A stretch of 15,421 bases of DNA from Chloroflexi bacterium UBA6019 (GCA_002427995.1 DIZV01000050.1:1-15421), one strand, 5' to 3'; numbered from the stretch's first letter, positions 1 through 7,665 are shown. Notes: generated by a model not told the origin, from the sequence alone. Program-made: numbers and translations.

Positions 1-182
1 GCGTCGATCACCCCCACCGCGATCGAGGCGGGGAGCCCGAGCGCCCGGTAGGTGTTGGTCGCCCCCACCCGGCCGCTGCCGACCAGTCTCGGGTCCACCC
101 CCGCCAGCTTGCCGAAGACGAGCCCGGTCGGAACCGCACCGACCAGGTAGCCGGCCACGGCGAGCGCGGCCGTGACGATCAC
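1..182 (-). CDS. plsY: Glycerol-3-phosphate acyltransferase PlsY, N-terminal part (cut by window edge)
   Basis: The reverse strand from 182 encodes about 60 residues of PlsY, the membrane enzyme that transfers an acyl group from acyl phosphate to glycerol 3-phosphate in the first step of phospholipid synthesis. A first membrane helix (roughly residues 2-22, ending GAVPTGL) is followed by the conserved family motif, read here as GSGRVGATNTYRALG (family form GSGNIGATN.LR.LG). The start is GTG at 182-180, inside a GTGA shared with the der stop codon, so the two genes are translationally coupled. The rest of the gene lies outside the window. Identification rests on the motif, the position in the protein and the common der-plsY order. 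Confidence 0.9.
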   Translation of the reverse strand, partial: MIVTAALAVAGYLVGAVPTGLVFGKLAGVDPRLVGSGRVGATNTYRALGLPASIAVGVID

Positions 183-1510
183 TTCTTCTCCTGCCGGAGG
201 ACGATCCGGAGCGGGTTCCCCTGGAAGCCGAAATGCTCGCGGAGCTGGTTCTCCAGGTAGCGGCGATAAGAGAAATGGAGGAGGCCGACGTCGTTCACGA
301 AGAGCACGATGGTGGGCGCCTCCGACTCCGCCTGGGTGGCGAAGTTAAGGGAAAGGCGCTTGCCCTTGAAACTGGGCGGCGGCCGCTCGGTCATCGCCTC
401 GCGAAGCACCCGGTTGAGCTCGTTGGTCGGCACCCGCGTCCGTCGCTGGCCGATCACGTCGAGGGCGGCCGGGATCACCCTGCGGACACCGGCGCCGGTC
501 TTGGCCGAGATCAGCACCAGGGGCGCGTGGGGCACGAACTTGAAGGCTCGTGCGATCCGGGTTTTCCAGGCCACGGCCGTCTTCTCCTCGCCCTCCACCA
601 GGTCCACCTTGTTGATCACGAAGACAAGTCCCTTTCCTGCCTCGAGGGCATAGCTGGCGACGTGCTGGTCCTGGGTCAGGATCCCCGTCGGCGCCTCCAT
701 CACGAGCAGAACCGCGTCGGCCCGCTCCATCGCCTTGATGCCGCGGAGCAGGCTGAAGCGCTCGAGCCGGTCGCGCGCCGCCGCCCGCCGGCGGATTCCC
801 GCGGTGTCGATCAGGACCACCGGCAGCCCATCGAAGGTGAGCACGGTGTCGACCGGGTCCCGGGTTGTGCCGGGGATGTCCGAGACAAGAGCTCGCTCGT
901 CGCCCAGGAGCGCGTTCAGCAGCGATGACTTGCCGACGTTGGGCCGGCCCATGATGGCGATTCGCCCGGCCTCCTCCTCACCGACCTCGGCCTCGGTCGG
1001 CGGCAGGTTGTCGAGCACCCGGTCGAGCAGGTCATCGATACCGATGCCGTGCTCGGCCGAGACCATCAGCACCTCGGGGAAGCCGAGCTCGAGAATCTCG
1101 TGGCGAAAGTGCTCCTGGCCGTAGGTGTCGGCCTTGTTGGCGGCGATGATCACCGGCCGGCCCGAGCGGCGGAGCAGCTGGGCGATATCGCGGTCGATCG
1201 CTGTCAGGCCCTGGCGGACGTCGAGCAGGAAGACGATCGCGTTCGCCTCCTCGATCGCCACCCGGGTCTGGGCCTCGATATCAGCTTGCGAGAAGTCGCG
1301 GTCGGCCACCGGCGCCCCGTCCATCTCGAGTCCGGCCGTGTCGACGACGGTGAACTCGTGGCCAAGCCATTCGCAGACGCCGTAGAGGCGATCGCGGGTG
1401 AGGCCCGAGATGGGGTCCACGATCGCCTTCCGCCAGCCGACAAGCCGGTTGAAAAGCGTGGACTTGCCCACGTTCGGGCGGCCGACGATGGCGACGATGG
1501 GGCGGGCCAC
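179..1510 (-). CDS. der: Ribosome-associated GTPase Der (EngA)
   Basis: Der is an essential double-GTPase that acts in 50S ribosomal subunit maturation. The 443-residue protein is full length. The first G domain has a P-loop GRPNVGKSTLFNRL near residue 10, DTAGL near 58 and NKAD near 125. The second has GRPNVGKSSLLNALL near 188, DTAGIRRR near 236 and NKVD near 301. A KH-like C-terminal domain follows, from about residue 350 and including the conserved RPPP.FKGKRL segment. The start is GTG at 1510. No Shine-Dalgarno is visible, but a -10-like GACAAT ends 7 bases upstream, so the transcript may be leaderless. The stop overlaps the plsY start. The 5' side diverges from the glycosidase operon across a 74-base gap. 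Confidence 0.97.
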   Translation of the reverse strand: MARPIVAIVGRPNVGKSTLFNRLVGWRKAIVDPISGLTRDRLYGVCEWLGHEFTVVDTAGLEMDGAPVADRDFSQADIEAQTRVAIEEANAIVFLLDVRQGLTAIDRDIAQLLRRSGRPVIIAANKADTYGQEHFRHEILELGFPEVLMVSAEHGIGIDDLLDRVLDNLPPTEAEVGEEEAGRIAIMGRPNVGKSSLLNALLGDERALVSDIPGTTRDPVDTVLTFDGLPVVLIDTAGIRRRAAARDRLERFSLLRGIKAMERADAVLLVMEAPTGILTQDQHVASYALEAGKGLVFVINKVDLVEGEEKTAVAWKTRIARAFKFVPHAPLVLISAKTGAGVRRVIPAALDVIGQRRTRVPTNELNRVLREAMTERPPPSFKGKRLSLNFATQAESEAPTIVLFVNDVGLLHFSYRRYLENQLREHFGFQGNPLRIVLRQEKK

Positions 1511-1517
1511 GCCGCCT

Positions 1518-1523
1518 ATTGTC
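1518..1523 (-). promoter_or_regulatory. Candidate -10 box of der (leaderless)
   Basis: Reading the reverse strand, GACAAT is followed by 7 bases and then the GTG start of der. This spacing would put the transcription start on or next to the start codon. No convincing -35 element was seen. It is supported by the same arrangement at eno and cysM in this window. Confidence 0.45.
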
Positions 1524-1569
1524 GGTGGACGGGCCGGTTCGGCTCCTGCACGGGCGACGGTGTGCCTAT

Positions 1570-1575
1570 CAGACT
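1570..1575 (+). promoter_or_regulatory. Weak candidate -10 box for the glycosidase operon
   Basis: CAGACT (xAnnnT form) lies 9 bases before the GTG at 1585, in the 74-base gap between divergent der and the glycosidase gene. There is no clear Shine-Dalgarno before 1585, so a short-leader or leaderless transcript is possible. The match is poor and TATCAG at 1567 is an alternative, so this is only a suggestion. Confidence 0.25.
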
Positions 1576-1584
1576 TAGTCCTCA

Positions 1585-3705
1585 GTGCTTGAAGATCGGG
1601 TGATCCTGAAGGAGAACCGCGTGTTCGCGGTCTCCAATGCCTCGGGCGACATGCCGATCGGCAACGAGTACGGGTTCGGCCTCTACCACCTCGACACCCG
1701 CTTCCTCTCCGGCTTCCAGCTGACGATCAACGGCTGCGCGCCGATCCTCCTCAGCAGCAGCGTCGACCGCGCCTACGTCGCAACCTTCCAGCTGGTCAAC
1801 CCGGCTCTCGCCATCGGCGGAGGGACTGACATCCCCCGCCAGACGATCAGCCTCCGCCGTACCCGTTTCGTCCATCTGGGTCTGCATGAGCGGATCGGCA
1901 TCCAGAACTGCAACCGCTTTCCGGTCGAGCTGACACTCGAGCTCGACTTCGCGGCCGACTTCCGGGACATCTTCGCCGTGCGGGGATACCACAGCCGCGA
2001 CCCGCTCGGCGAACCCGAGCCGGTCGAGACCGGAGACCTCGGCTTCCGCTTCCGCTACGACGGCAAGGACGGGGTGGACCGTGCCACCGAGGTGATCTTC
2101 CGCAGCCAGCACCCCGACCCTTCCTACCACGACGGCCGCGCCGTCTTCCCTCTCCGCCTCGCGCCGCACGAGACCTTCGTCGTCCAGGTCGACATCCTTC
2201 CCCTGCTCAACGATGAACAGCCTCCGCTGAGCTTCGACTTCGACAGCGCGCTGGCCCGGCTGGAGCACTCCTACCAGGAGTGGAACCAGGCCTGCACCCA
2301 GATCAACACCGACAACGAGGTCCTCGACGCGGGCCTGCTCTGGCGCAGCCGGGAGGACATCCGGATCCTCTGCGACGACTTCCCGAGTGGCCTCTACCCC
2401 ACCGCCGGGATCCCCTGGTATGCGGTCCCCTTCGGGCGCGACGGGCTGATCACCTCGATGCAGACGCTGGGGCTCAATCCCGACCTCGCCCGCGGCACCC
2501 TCCGCTACCTGGCCCGTTGGCAGGGCACGGCCGTCGACCTGTCGCGGGAGGAGGAGCCCGGCAAGATCTTCCATGAGATCCGCTTCGGCGAGCTGGCCAA
2601 CCTCCACCTCATCCCGCACACCCCCTACTACGGTTCGGTCGATGCGACGCCTCTCTTCCTCTGCCTGCTGGTCGACCTCGTCGACTGGACCGGCGACCTC
2701 GACCTGCTGACCGAGCTGACGCCCAACCTGCTGGCCGCCCTCCAGTGGTGCGACCGCTTCGGCGACCTCGACGGCGACGGTTTCGTCGAGTACCAGCAGC
2801 ACAGCGCGATCGGCGTCCACAACCAGGGCTGGAAGGATTCCTACGACTCGCTCACCCACACCGACGGCGAGATCGCCCCCCTCCCCGCCGCCCTGGTCGA
2901 GGTCCAGGGCTACGTCTACCGAGCCAAGTCCGGGCTGGCCCGGATCTTCCGCTCCCTCGGCCAGCAGGTGACGGCCGACCGCCTCGACGCCGAGGCTCGC
3001 GAGCTCCGGCGCCGCTTCAACCGGGCCTTCTGGATGCCGGCCGAGAAGTTCTACGCCCAGGCGCTCGACGGCGAGAAGCGGCAGGTGGCCGCCGTCTCCT
3101 CCAACCCCGGCCACAGCCTCTGGTCGGGCATCATCGACCGCGCCCGGGCGGGCGCTGTCGTGCGCCGGCTGGTGGGGCCCGACATGTTCTCCGGCTGGGG
3201 CATTCGAACGCTCTCCAGCCAGGCCATCAGCTACAACCCGATGAGCTACCACAACGGCTCCATCTGGCCCCACGACAACTCGCTCATCGCCGCCGGGATG
3301 CGCGGCTACGGCTACCACGCCGAGGCCGAGCTGGTGGCACGCTCGGTGATCGAGGCGGGCATGCGTTTTGGCGACGCGCGCCTGCCCGAGCTCTTCTGCG
3401 GCTTCAGCCGCGACCGGCGTTTCAACTCCCAGCCCGGCGAGTATCTGGTCAGCTGCAACCCCCAGGCCTGGGGATCAGGCGCCATCTTCCACTTCCTGAC
3501 CGTGATCCTGGGTCTCAAGGTCGACGTCCTCCGAGGAAGAGTCACGATCGACCCGGTCGAGACCCCCCTCTACCGCCGGCTCCACGTCTCCGGGCTCCGG
3601 GTCGGCGACGACACCCTCGACTTCACCGTCGACCGACGGCGCGGCGGAGTGCGGGTCGCCGTGGACCGCTGCCCGGCCGGCATCACCGCGGAGCACCCTT
3701 CCTGA
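1585..3705 (+). CDS. Glycogen-debranching-type glycosidase (amylo-alpha-1,6-glucosidase family)
   Basis: This 706-residue protein has the two-part layout of bacterial debranching-enzyme homologues. An N-terminal beta-rich domain (about residues 4-200) carries the typical opening 'ILKENRVFAVSNASGDM' and 'GLYHLDTRFLSGF'. An (alpha/alpha)6-barrel catalytic domain (about 235-650) has 'PWYAVPFGRDGL', 'DGDGFVEYQ' and GWKDSYDS. D418 in that last motif is a likely catalytic acid by analogy with related clan GH-G/L enzymes (inference). No signal peptide is seen, so it is probably cytoplasmic. The start is GTG at 1585. The stop overlaps the proposed CTG start of the GT4 gene, and the operon continues to a GpgS fusion. 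It may therefore trim or recycle a glucan or glucosylglycerate derivative rather than ordinary glycogen. The exact substrate is unknown. Confidence 0.88.
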   Translation: MLEDRVILKENRVFAVSNASGDMPIGNEYGFGLYHLDTRFLSGFQLTINGCAPILLSSSVDRAYVATFQLVNPALAIGGGTDIPRQTISLRRTRFVHLGLHERIGIQNCNRFPVELTLELDFAADFRDIFAVRGYHSRDPLGEPEPVETGDLGFRFRYDGKDGVDRATEVIFRSQHPDPSYHDGRAVFPLRLAPHETFVVQVDILPLLNDEQPPLSFDFDSALARLEHSYQEWNQACTQINTDNEVLDAGLLWRSREDIRILCDDFPSGLYPTAGIPWYAVPFGRDGLITSMQTLGLNPDLARGTLRYLARWQGTAVDLSREEEPGKIFHEIRFGELANLHLIPHTPYYGSVDATPLFLCLLVDLVDWTGDLDLLTELTPNLLAALQWCDRFGDLDGDGFVEYQQHSAIGVHNQGWKDSYDSLTHTDGEIAPLPAALVEVQGYVYRAKSGLARIFRSLGQQVTADRLDAEARELRRRFNRAFWMPAEKFYAQALDGEKRQVAAVSSNPGHSLWSGIIDRARAGAVVRRLVGPDMFSGWGIRTLSSQAISYNPMSYHNGSIWPHDNSLIAAGMRGYGYHAEAELVARSVIEAGMRFGDARLPELFCGFSRDRRFNSQPGEYLVSCNPQAWGSGAIFHFLTVILGLKVDVLRGRVTIDPVETPLYRRLHVSGLRVGDDTLDFTVDRRRGGVRVAVDRCPAGITAEHPS
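3690..3693 (+). promoter_or_regulatory. Ribosome binding site supporting a CTG start at 3702
   Basis: GGAG lies 8 bases before the CTG at 3702, inside the end of the glycosidase gene. It decides the start of the GT4 gene, because no ATG, GTG or TTG occurs in that frame from about 3642 until GTG at 3756. Starting at 3756 would cut the first beta strand of the enzyme. Confidence 0.5.
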
Positions 3706-4895
3706 GCGGCCTCGAGCGTCCCCGACTGGCTCTCCTCCACTACACCGCGGCGCCGGTGCTGGGCGGGGTCGAGGCGATCGTCGAGAGCCATCGGCGGGTC
3801 CTCGCGGAGGCCGGCTACCCGGTCCGGGTGGTGGCTGGACGCGGCAACTGCGAGGTGGTCCCCGAGCTCGACTCTCGCCACCCCGAGGTGGAGGCGCTGA
3901 CGCGACTTCTCGCCGCCGGCGAGGCGGCCCGAGAGGAGTTCGATCGCCTCACCGGACGGATCCGGGAGCAGCTCCGGGTCCTCCTCGCCGGGGTCGACCT
4001 GGTGGTCGCCCACAACGTGCTGACGATGCATTTCAACCTTCCCCTGGCGGCCGCGCTCGCGGATGGCCGCCGAGTCCTCGCCTGGACCCACGACCTGGCC
4101 TGGACGAATCCGCGGTATGCCGCCTTCCAACGCCCGGGATTTCCTTACGATCTGCTCCACGAGCCGCGCCCGGGCGTCCGCTACACAGCGATCTCCAACC
4201 GGGTCCGGGGCCAGCTCGCCGAGACCTACGGAGTGGCGGCCGAGACCGTGCCCAACGGCATCGACCGAATGGCCCTGCTCCGGCTGCGGCGGTCGACCCT
4301 GGAGCTCCTCCGACCGGCCGGAGTCCTCGCCGCGGCTCCGCTGATCCTGGTGCCCTTCCGGGTGACGCGCCGCAAACGGATCGAGCTCGCGATCGAGGCG
4401 GTTGCGCTGCTGGCGACGCGCCTGCCCGGCCTCCAGCTCGTCGTGACCGGTCCGCTCGGGCCCCACTCGGCCGACAACACGCTCTACTGGGACGAGCTCG
4501 TCACGCTGCGCCGCGCCCGCGGCCTCGAGGGCCGGGTCGTCTTCCTGCGAGAGCTCGGCGAGCCGCACCCGGTGGACGGCGAGATGGTCGCCGAGCTCTA
4601 CCAGCTCGCTTCCGCGGTCCTGTTGACGAGCGAGTCGGAGGGCTTCGGCCTGCCCGTCCTGGAAGCCGGCCTGGTCCGGGTCCCGGTCGTTTGCAGCGAC
4701 CTCGACGTCTTCCGCGAGGTGGCCGGCGACGCCGCCTGGACGTTCGCCCCGGACGCTGGCGCCGGCGCTGTGGCCGCGACCCTGGCGGAGGCGCTGAGGA
4801 GCCCCCAGGCGCGGCTCCAGGCCACCGCCTCCGGCTACGACTGGACCCGGACGCTGCCGCGGATCGAAGAGGAGGTGGCGCGTGCCCTCGCCTGA
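3702..4895 (+). CDS. Family GT4 glycosyltransferase, possible mannosylglucosylglycerate synthase
   Basis: This 397-residue GT-B glycosyltransferase (group 1, GT4) is counted from a CTG start. The N-terminal strand and loop LALLHYTAAPVLGGVE (9-24) form the acceptor side. Further motifs are HDLAW (130-134), PNGID (184-188), the nucleotide-sugar phosphate-binding stretch PFRVTRRKR (218-226), and the E-x7-E motif ESEGFGLPVLE with E313 and E321. No membrane segment is present. It lies between a debranching-type glycosidase (CTGA overlap) and the GpgS fusion (14-base overlap). This context suggests it adds a sugar to glucosylglycerate or its phosphate, as MggS/MggA-type GT4 enzymes do in mannosylglucosylglycerate synthesis. 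An alternative is an alpha-glucosyltransferase extending a GpgS-primed polysaccharide, as in methylglucose lipopolysaccharide synthesis. The family is secure; the substrate is inferred. Confidence 0.85.
   Translation: MSGLERPRLALLHYTAAPVLGGVEAIVESHRRVLAEAGYPVRVVAGRGNCEVVPELDSRHPEVEALTRLLAAGEAAREEFDRLTGRIREQLRVLLAGVDLVVAHNVLTMHFNLPLAAALADGRRVLAWTHDLAWTNPRYAAFQRPGFPYDLLHEPRPGVRYTAISNRVRGQLAETYGVAAETVPNGIDRMALLRLRRSTLELLRPAGVLAAAPLILVPFRVTRRKRIELAIEAVALLATRLPGLQLVVTGPLGPHSADNTLYWDELVTLRRARGLEGRVVFLRELGEPHPVDGEMVAELYQLASAVLLTSESEGFGLPVLEAGLVRVPVVCSDLDVFREVAGDAAWTFAPDAGAGAVAATLAEALRSPQARLQATASGYDWTRTLPRIEEEVARALA
4869..4876 (+). promoter_or_regulatory. Strong Shine-Dalgarno for the Usp-GpgS fusion
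   Basis: GAGGAGGT lies just before the GTG at 4882, with 6 bases between GGAGG and the start codon. It lies inside the end of the GT4 gene and fixes the start of the fusion protein, which overlaps GT4 by 14 bases. It is the clearest Shine-Dalgarno in the window. Confidence 0.8.
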
Positions 4896-6792
4896 GCAGT
4901 ACCGGGTGCTGATCCCGGTCCTTACGACCCGGCGGGCAGCCGACCTGCTCCGCGTCGGCGCCACCCTCGTCCGCCACCACTCCGGCCAGGGAAGCCTGCT
5001 CGGCGTGGTCGAGGTGCCCCACGGGCAGCCGATCTCGCGCGGCGTCACCGTCGCGCGCCGGTATCGCAGTCTGCTGAACCGGATCACGGCCCTCGGCGAG
5101 CGAACAGCGTCCGAGTTCGGCGTCGAGGTCCGGGTCGCGCACGACCTGGCCCAGGGCATCCGGGAGGCCGTCTACGAGGTGGGCGCCGATCTCCTGGTCC
5201 TGGAGTGGCCTGGCCTGACCGTCAGGCCCGGCCTCAGCAGCGTCATCGCCAACCTGGTCTCGGACCCGCCCGCCGACCTGGTCCTGGTCCGGCCCGACCC
5301 GACCGGGCTCGCCTCACCGGCCGGGATCCTGGTGCCAATCCGCGGCGGCCCCAGCGCCCGGCTGGCTCTCCAGGTCGCCGACGCGCTGGGAGCCGCCGAG
5401 GAGCTTCCGATCAGCGTCATGCACGTCTACCGTCCCAACCTGCCGCCGGAGCGAAGGCGCCGCGAGTCAGCCCACTTCCGCGCGCTTGCGGCCGAGATCG
5501 GCCACCCGTCGACGACCATCGTCGAGGCCGACTCGAATCATCCCGGCGCGGCCATCCTGGAGGAGGCCGGTCGGTACCAGCTGACAGTGATTGGTGCCCA
5601 GGCTGAGGCTGCGCGCTCGCCCCTCCTGGTCTCGACCGCCCTGTCGCGTACGGTACGAAGCCTTCCCGGCACCGTGCTGGTGGTCAAGAGCGCCGGCCTC
5701 CAGGCGCGTGCCGATACCTCCTCGGTCGAGAACACCTATTCGCCGCCGATCAGCGAGAAGCAGCTCTCGGCCCGCGTCGACCGCTGGTTCGCAGAGAACA
5801 CCTTTCACTCGCGCGAGTTCCAGGACCTCGACCGGCTGGTGGCGATCAAGCGGCGGCACGGCCTCACCATCAGCGTCGCCCTGCCGACGCTGAACGAAGC
5901 GGGGACCCTGCAACGGATCCTGAACCTGACGCGCAGCCTGCTGATGGACCACCACCCGCTGATCGACGAGCTGGTGGTCGTCGACAGCGGCTCGACCGAT
6001 GGCACGGTCGAGATCGCCCGCGCGCTCGGCATCCCGGTCCACCAGCACCCCGCGATCCTGCCCGAATACGGCTCCTTCGCCGGCAAGGGAGAGGCGCTCT
6101 GGAAGAGCCTTCACCTCCTCCGTGGGGACCTCGTCGCCTGGTGCGACACCGACATCTCGAACTTCCATCCCCGGTTCCTCTTCGGCACCATCGGGCCCCT
6201 CCTGACCGACTCCCGGATCGGCTTTGTGAAGGGTTTCTACAAGCGGCCGTTGAAGTTCGGAACCGACCTTGTCACAGCCGGCGGCGGGCGGGTGACCGAG
6301 CTGACCGCACGGCCCGTGATCAACCTCTTCTATCCCGAGCTGTCGGGCCTCCTGCAGCCGCTCTCGGGCGAGTACGCCGGGCGCCGCGAGCTGCTCGAGC
6401 AGCTGCCCTTCTTCACCGGCTACGGCGTCGAGATCGGGATGCTGATCGACATCCTGGAGTCCTTCGGGTTGAACCGGATCGCCCAGGTCGACCTCGGCTC
6501 CCGCATCCACCGCAACCAGGAGCTCTTCGACCTCTCCAAGATGGCCTTCGCGATCATGCAGGTGGCCCTGAAGCGGCTCGGTGACCGGCACCGGATGCAC
6601 CTGCTGGAGGAGGTGAACCGTTCGATGAAGTTGATCCACTACGACAACGACCGCTTCTTCCTCGAGCTGAAGGACATCCAGGACCAGGAGCGGCCGCCGC
6701 TCTCCGGCGTCCCCGAGTACCTCGCCCGCCGCCACGAGCTGATGGTGGCCCGGCGCAACCTCGCGCCGGCCGCCGCCGGCGGTACGACCTAG
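4882..6792 (+). CDS. gpgS: Fusion of two UspA-like domains with glucosyl-3-phosphoglycerate synthase
   Basis: The C-terminal part (about 325-600) is a GT81 glucosyl-3-phosphoglycerate synthase, which joins NDP-glucose to 3-phosphoglycerate in the first step of glucosylglycerate synthesis. All hallmarks are visible: LPTLNEAGTL (334-343), VDSGSTDGT (367-375), GKGEALW (401-407), the metal-binding DTD (422-424), GGGRVTELTARP (467-478), LQPLSGEYA (491-499), GYGVEIG (513-519) and HRN (543-545). The enzyme therefore looks active. Residues 5-138 and 147-270 resemble two universal stress protein domains. Their usual glycine-rich ATP motif (G-x2-G-x9-G-S/T) is degenerate, for example GAQAEAARSPLLVSTALSRT in the second, so ATP binding is doubtful. 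Mycobacterial GpgS is about 320 residues, so this 636-residue form is a true extension. The start is GTG with a strong Shine-Dalgarno. The stop shares CTAG with the opposing gene. The GpgP phosphatase needed next is not in this window. Confidence 0.93.
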   Translation: MPSPEQYRVLIPVLTTRRAADLLRVGATLVRHHSGQGSLLGVVEVPHGQPISRGVTVARRYRSLLNRITALGERTASEFGVEVRVAHDLAQGIREAVYEVGADLLVLEWPGLTVRPGLSSVIANLVSDPPADLVLVRPDPTGLASPAGILVPIRGGPSARLALQVADALGAAEELPISVMHVYRPNLPPERRRRESAHFRALAAEIGHPSTTIVEADSNHPGAAILEEAGRYQLTVIGAQAEAARSPLLVSTALSRTVRSLPGTVLVVKSAGLQARADTSSVENTYSPPISEKQLSARVDRWFAENTFHSREFQDLDRLVAIKRRHGLTISVALPTLNEAGTLQRILNLTRSLLMDHHPLIDELVVVDSGSTDGTVEIARALGIPVHQHPAILPEYGSFAGKGEALWKSLHLLRGDLVAWCDTDISNFHPRFLFGTIGPLLTDSRIGFVKGFYKRPLKFGTDLVTAGGGRVTELTARPVINLFYPELSGLLQPLSGEYAGRRELLEQLPFFTGYGVEIGMLIDILESFGLNRIAQVDLGSRIHRNQELFDLSKMAFAIMQVALKRLGDRHRMHLLEEVNRSMKLIHYDNDRFFLELKDIQDQERPPLSGVPEYLARRHELMVARRNLAPAAAGGTT

Positions 6793-7245
6793 CCCTGGGA
6801 GCGCTCGAACGCGCTGTAGGCCGCAGCCACCCAGGCCGGCTCCGGTCCAACCCAGCGACCCCAGAGCCACCCGCCTTCCAGGTCCTCGGCGAGGTCGGTC
6901 ACCGCGCCCCCCGACCACTTCATGGCGGCGGTGGCGCCGGCGAGCAGGGCCTCTCCCGCGCTCCGGCAGCGGCAATCGCATCGCGTACGCGGTGCCGAGG
7001 GCGAAGGCGAGGATGATGCCGCTCCGGTCCTGGACCAGGCAGGGGGTGCCGCGGACCAAGCGCGCGCAGGCGGGTGGGATCTGGCTGCCCAGGTCCCGCC
7101 AGAGGTGCCCGAGCACCTCGGGGTGCGTCGTCAGGCGCTCGATCGGCGGGTAGTAGGCCGGCTCGTCGAGGGGCTGGTCGCGCTCGTCCCGCTTCGCGAG
7201 GTAGTCGACGACGCGCCGGTTGGCGGGGTCCTCGAGGTCGAGCAC
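6789..7245 (-). pseudogene. Unknown short gene with an apparent frameshift
   Basis: From GTG at 7245, nine bases after the M67 peptidase stop, a plausible protein begins VLDLEDPANRRVVDYLAKRD and runs through GIILAFALGTAYAMRLP. At about 6950-6985 that frame turns into arginine-rich nonsense. The neighbouring frame takes over with natural-looking sequence, EALLAGATAAMKWSGG, then GGWLWGRWVGPEPAWVAAAY, to a TAG at 6791-6789. One extra base, for example in the CCC run at 6955-6957, explains the shift. The restored product would be about 150 residues. I do not recognise the family. It has no sulfur-carrier-like GG C-terminus. Whether this is a sequencing or assembly error or a real mutation cannot be told from one sequence. 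Confidence 0.6.
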
Positions 7246-7254
7246 GGTCCGGGG

Positions 7255-7665
7255 CTAGGCCTGCTCGACCGGCTCGTCTCGGAAGGGACCGCCGTCCTGG
7301 CGGGCGACGAAGGCGTTGGCATCGACAACCTTGCCCTCGACGCAGGACACGATCAGGTAGAAGGGGCCGGCCCAGGCGCGCTCGGCGTCGAAGACCGAGG
7401 CTCGGGCGGGGTGGTCGGGGTGGGAGTGGTAGTAGCCGAGGATGTCCTCCCCGGCGGCGTCCGCCTCCCGCTGGGTGCGGATCATGTCCCGGGGGTCGAT
7501 CTCGTAACGGTCGCGAGCCCGCTCCACAACCGTGTTCCGGGCGCGCGCCGCCCGCGAAACCCGTCCGCTCCCGCGGGTGCCGATGAGGAAGCCGCAGATC
7601 TCATGCGGGTAGCCCTCCTCGGCGTGAGCGCGGACGGCCTCGAACGCCTCTGTCGCGATCCTCAT
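7255..7665 (-). CDS. JAMM/MPN+ zinc peptidase of family M67 (Mec-like)
   Basis: This 136-residue single-domain JAMM protease has its zinc and catalytic residues intact: E22 in HEICGFLIG, then HSHPDHPARASVFD (H80, H82, S90, D93). In mycobacteria the homologue Mec releases cysteine from the sulfur carrier CysO after CysM has built cysteine on it (established knowledge). Here the gene follows a CysM-type gene with an ATGA overlap, which fits the same role. However, no CysO/ThiS-like carrier gene lies next to it, so the partner must be encoded elsewhere or the peptidase has another target. The start is ATG at 7665, coupled to the cysM stop. The unknown frameshifted gene follows after nine bases. 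Confidence 0.9.
   Translation of the reverse strand: MRIATEAFEAVRAHAEEGYPHEICGFLIGTRGSGRVSRAARARNTVVERARDRYEIDPRDMIRTQREADAAGEDILGYYHSHPDHPARASVFDAERAWAGPFYLIVSCVEGKVVDANAFVARQDGGPFRDEPVEQA

Noticed and set aside
1582..3318. Long open frame on the minus strand (578 codons) opposite the glycosidase gene
   Set aside because: It is rich in Val, Glu, Gly and Asp with no recognisable domain and mirrors the codon pattern of the real plus-strand gene; a common shadow in GC-rich DNA.
2745..3701. Upstream extension of the GT4 frame inside the glycosidase gene
   Set aside because: The translated stretch is Arg/Pro-rich shadow of the glycosidase and has no GT4 similarity; the family N-terminus begins just after 3702.
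3570..5159. Minus-strand open frame (529 codons) opposite GT4 and the start of gpgS
   Set aside because: Low-complexity Arg/Glu/Gly composition and no motifs; the plus strand carries clear GT4 and Usp/GpgS motifs.
5467..6930. Continuation of the minus frame from the unknown gene into the region opposite gpgS
   Set aside because: After the frameshift point the frame is Arg/Gly/Val-rich shadow sequence; only the part before about 6950 looks like a protein.
6955..6985. Programmed ribosomal frameshifting in the unknown gene
   Set aside because: No slippery heptamer or following structure was evident; a one-base indel is simpler.
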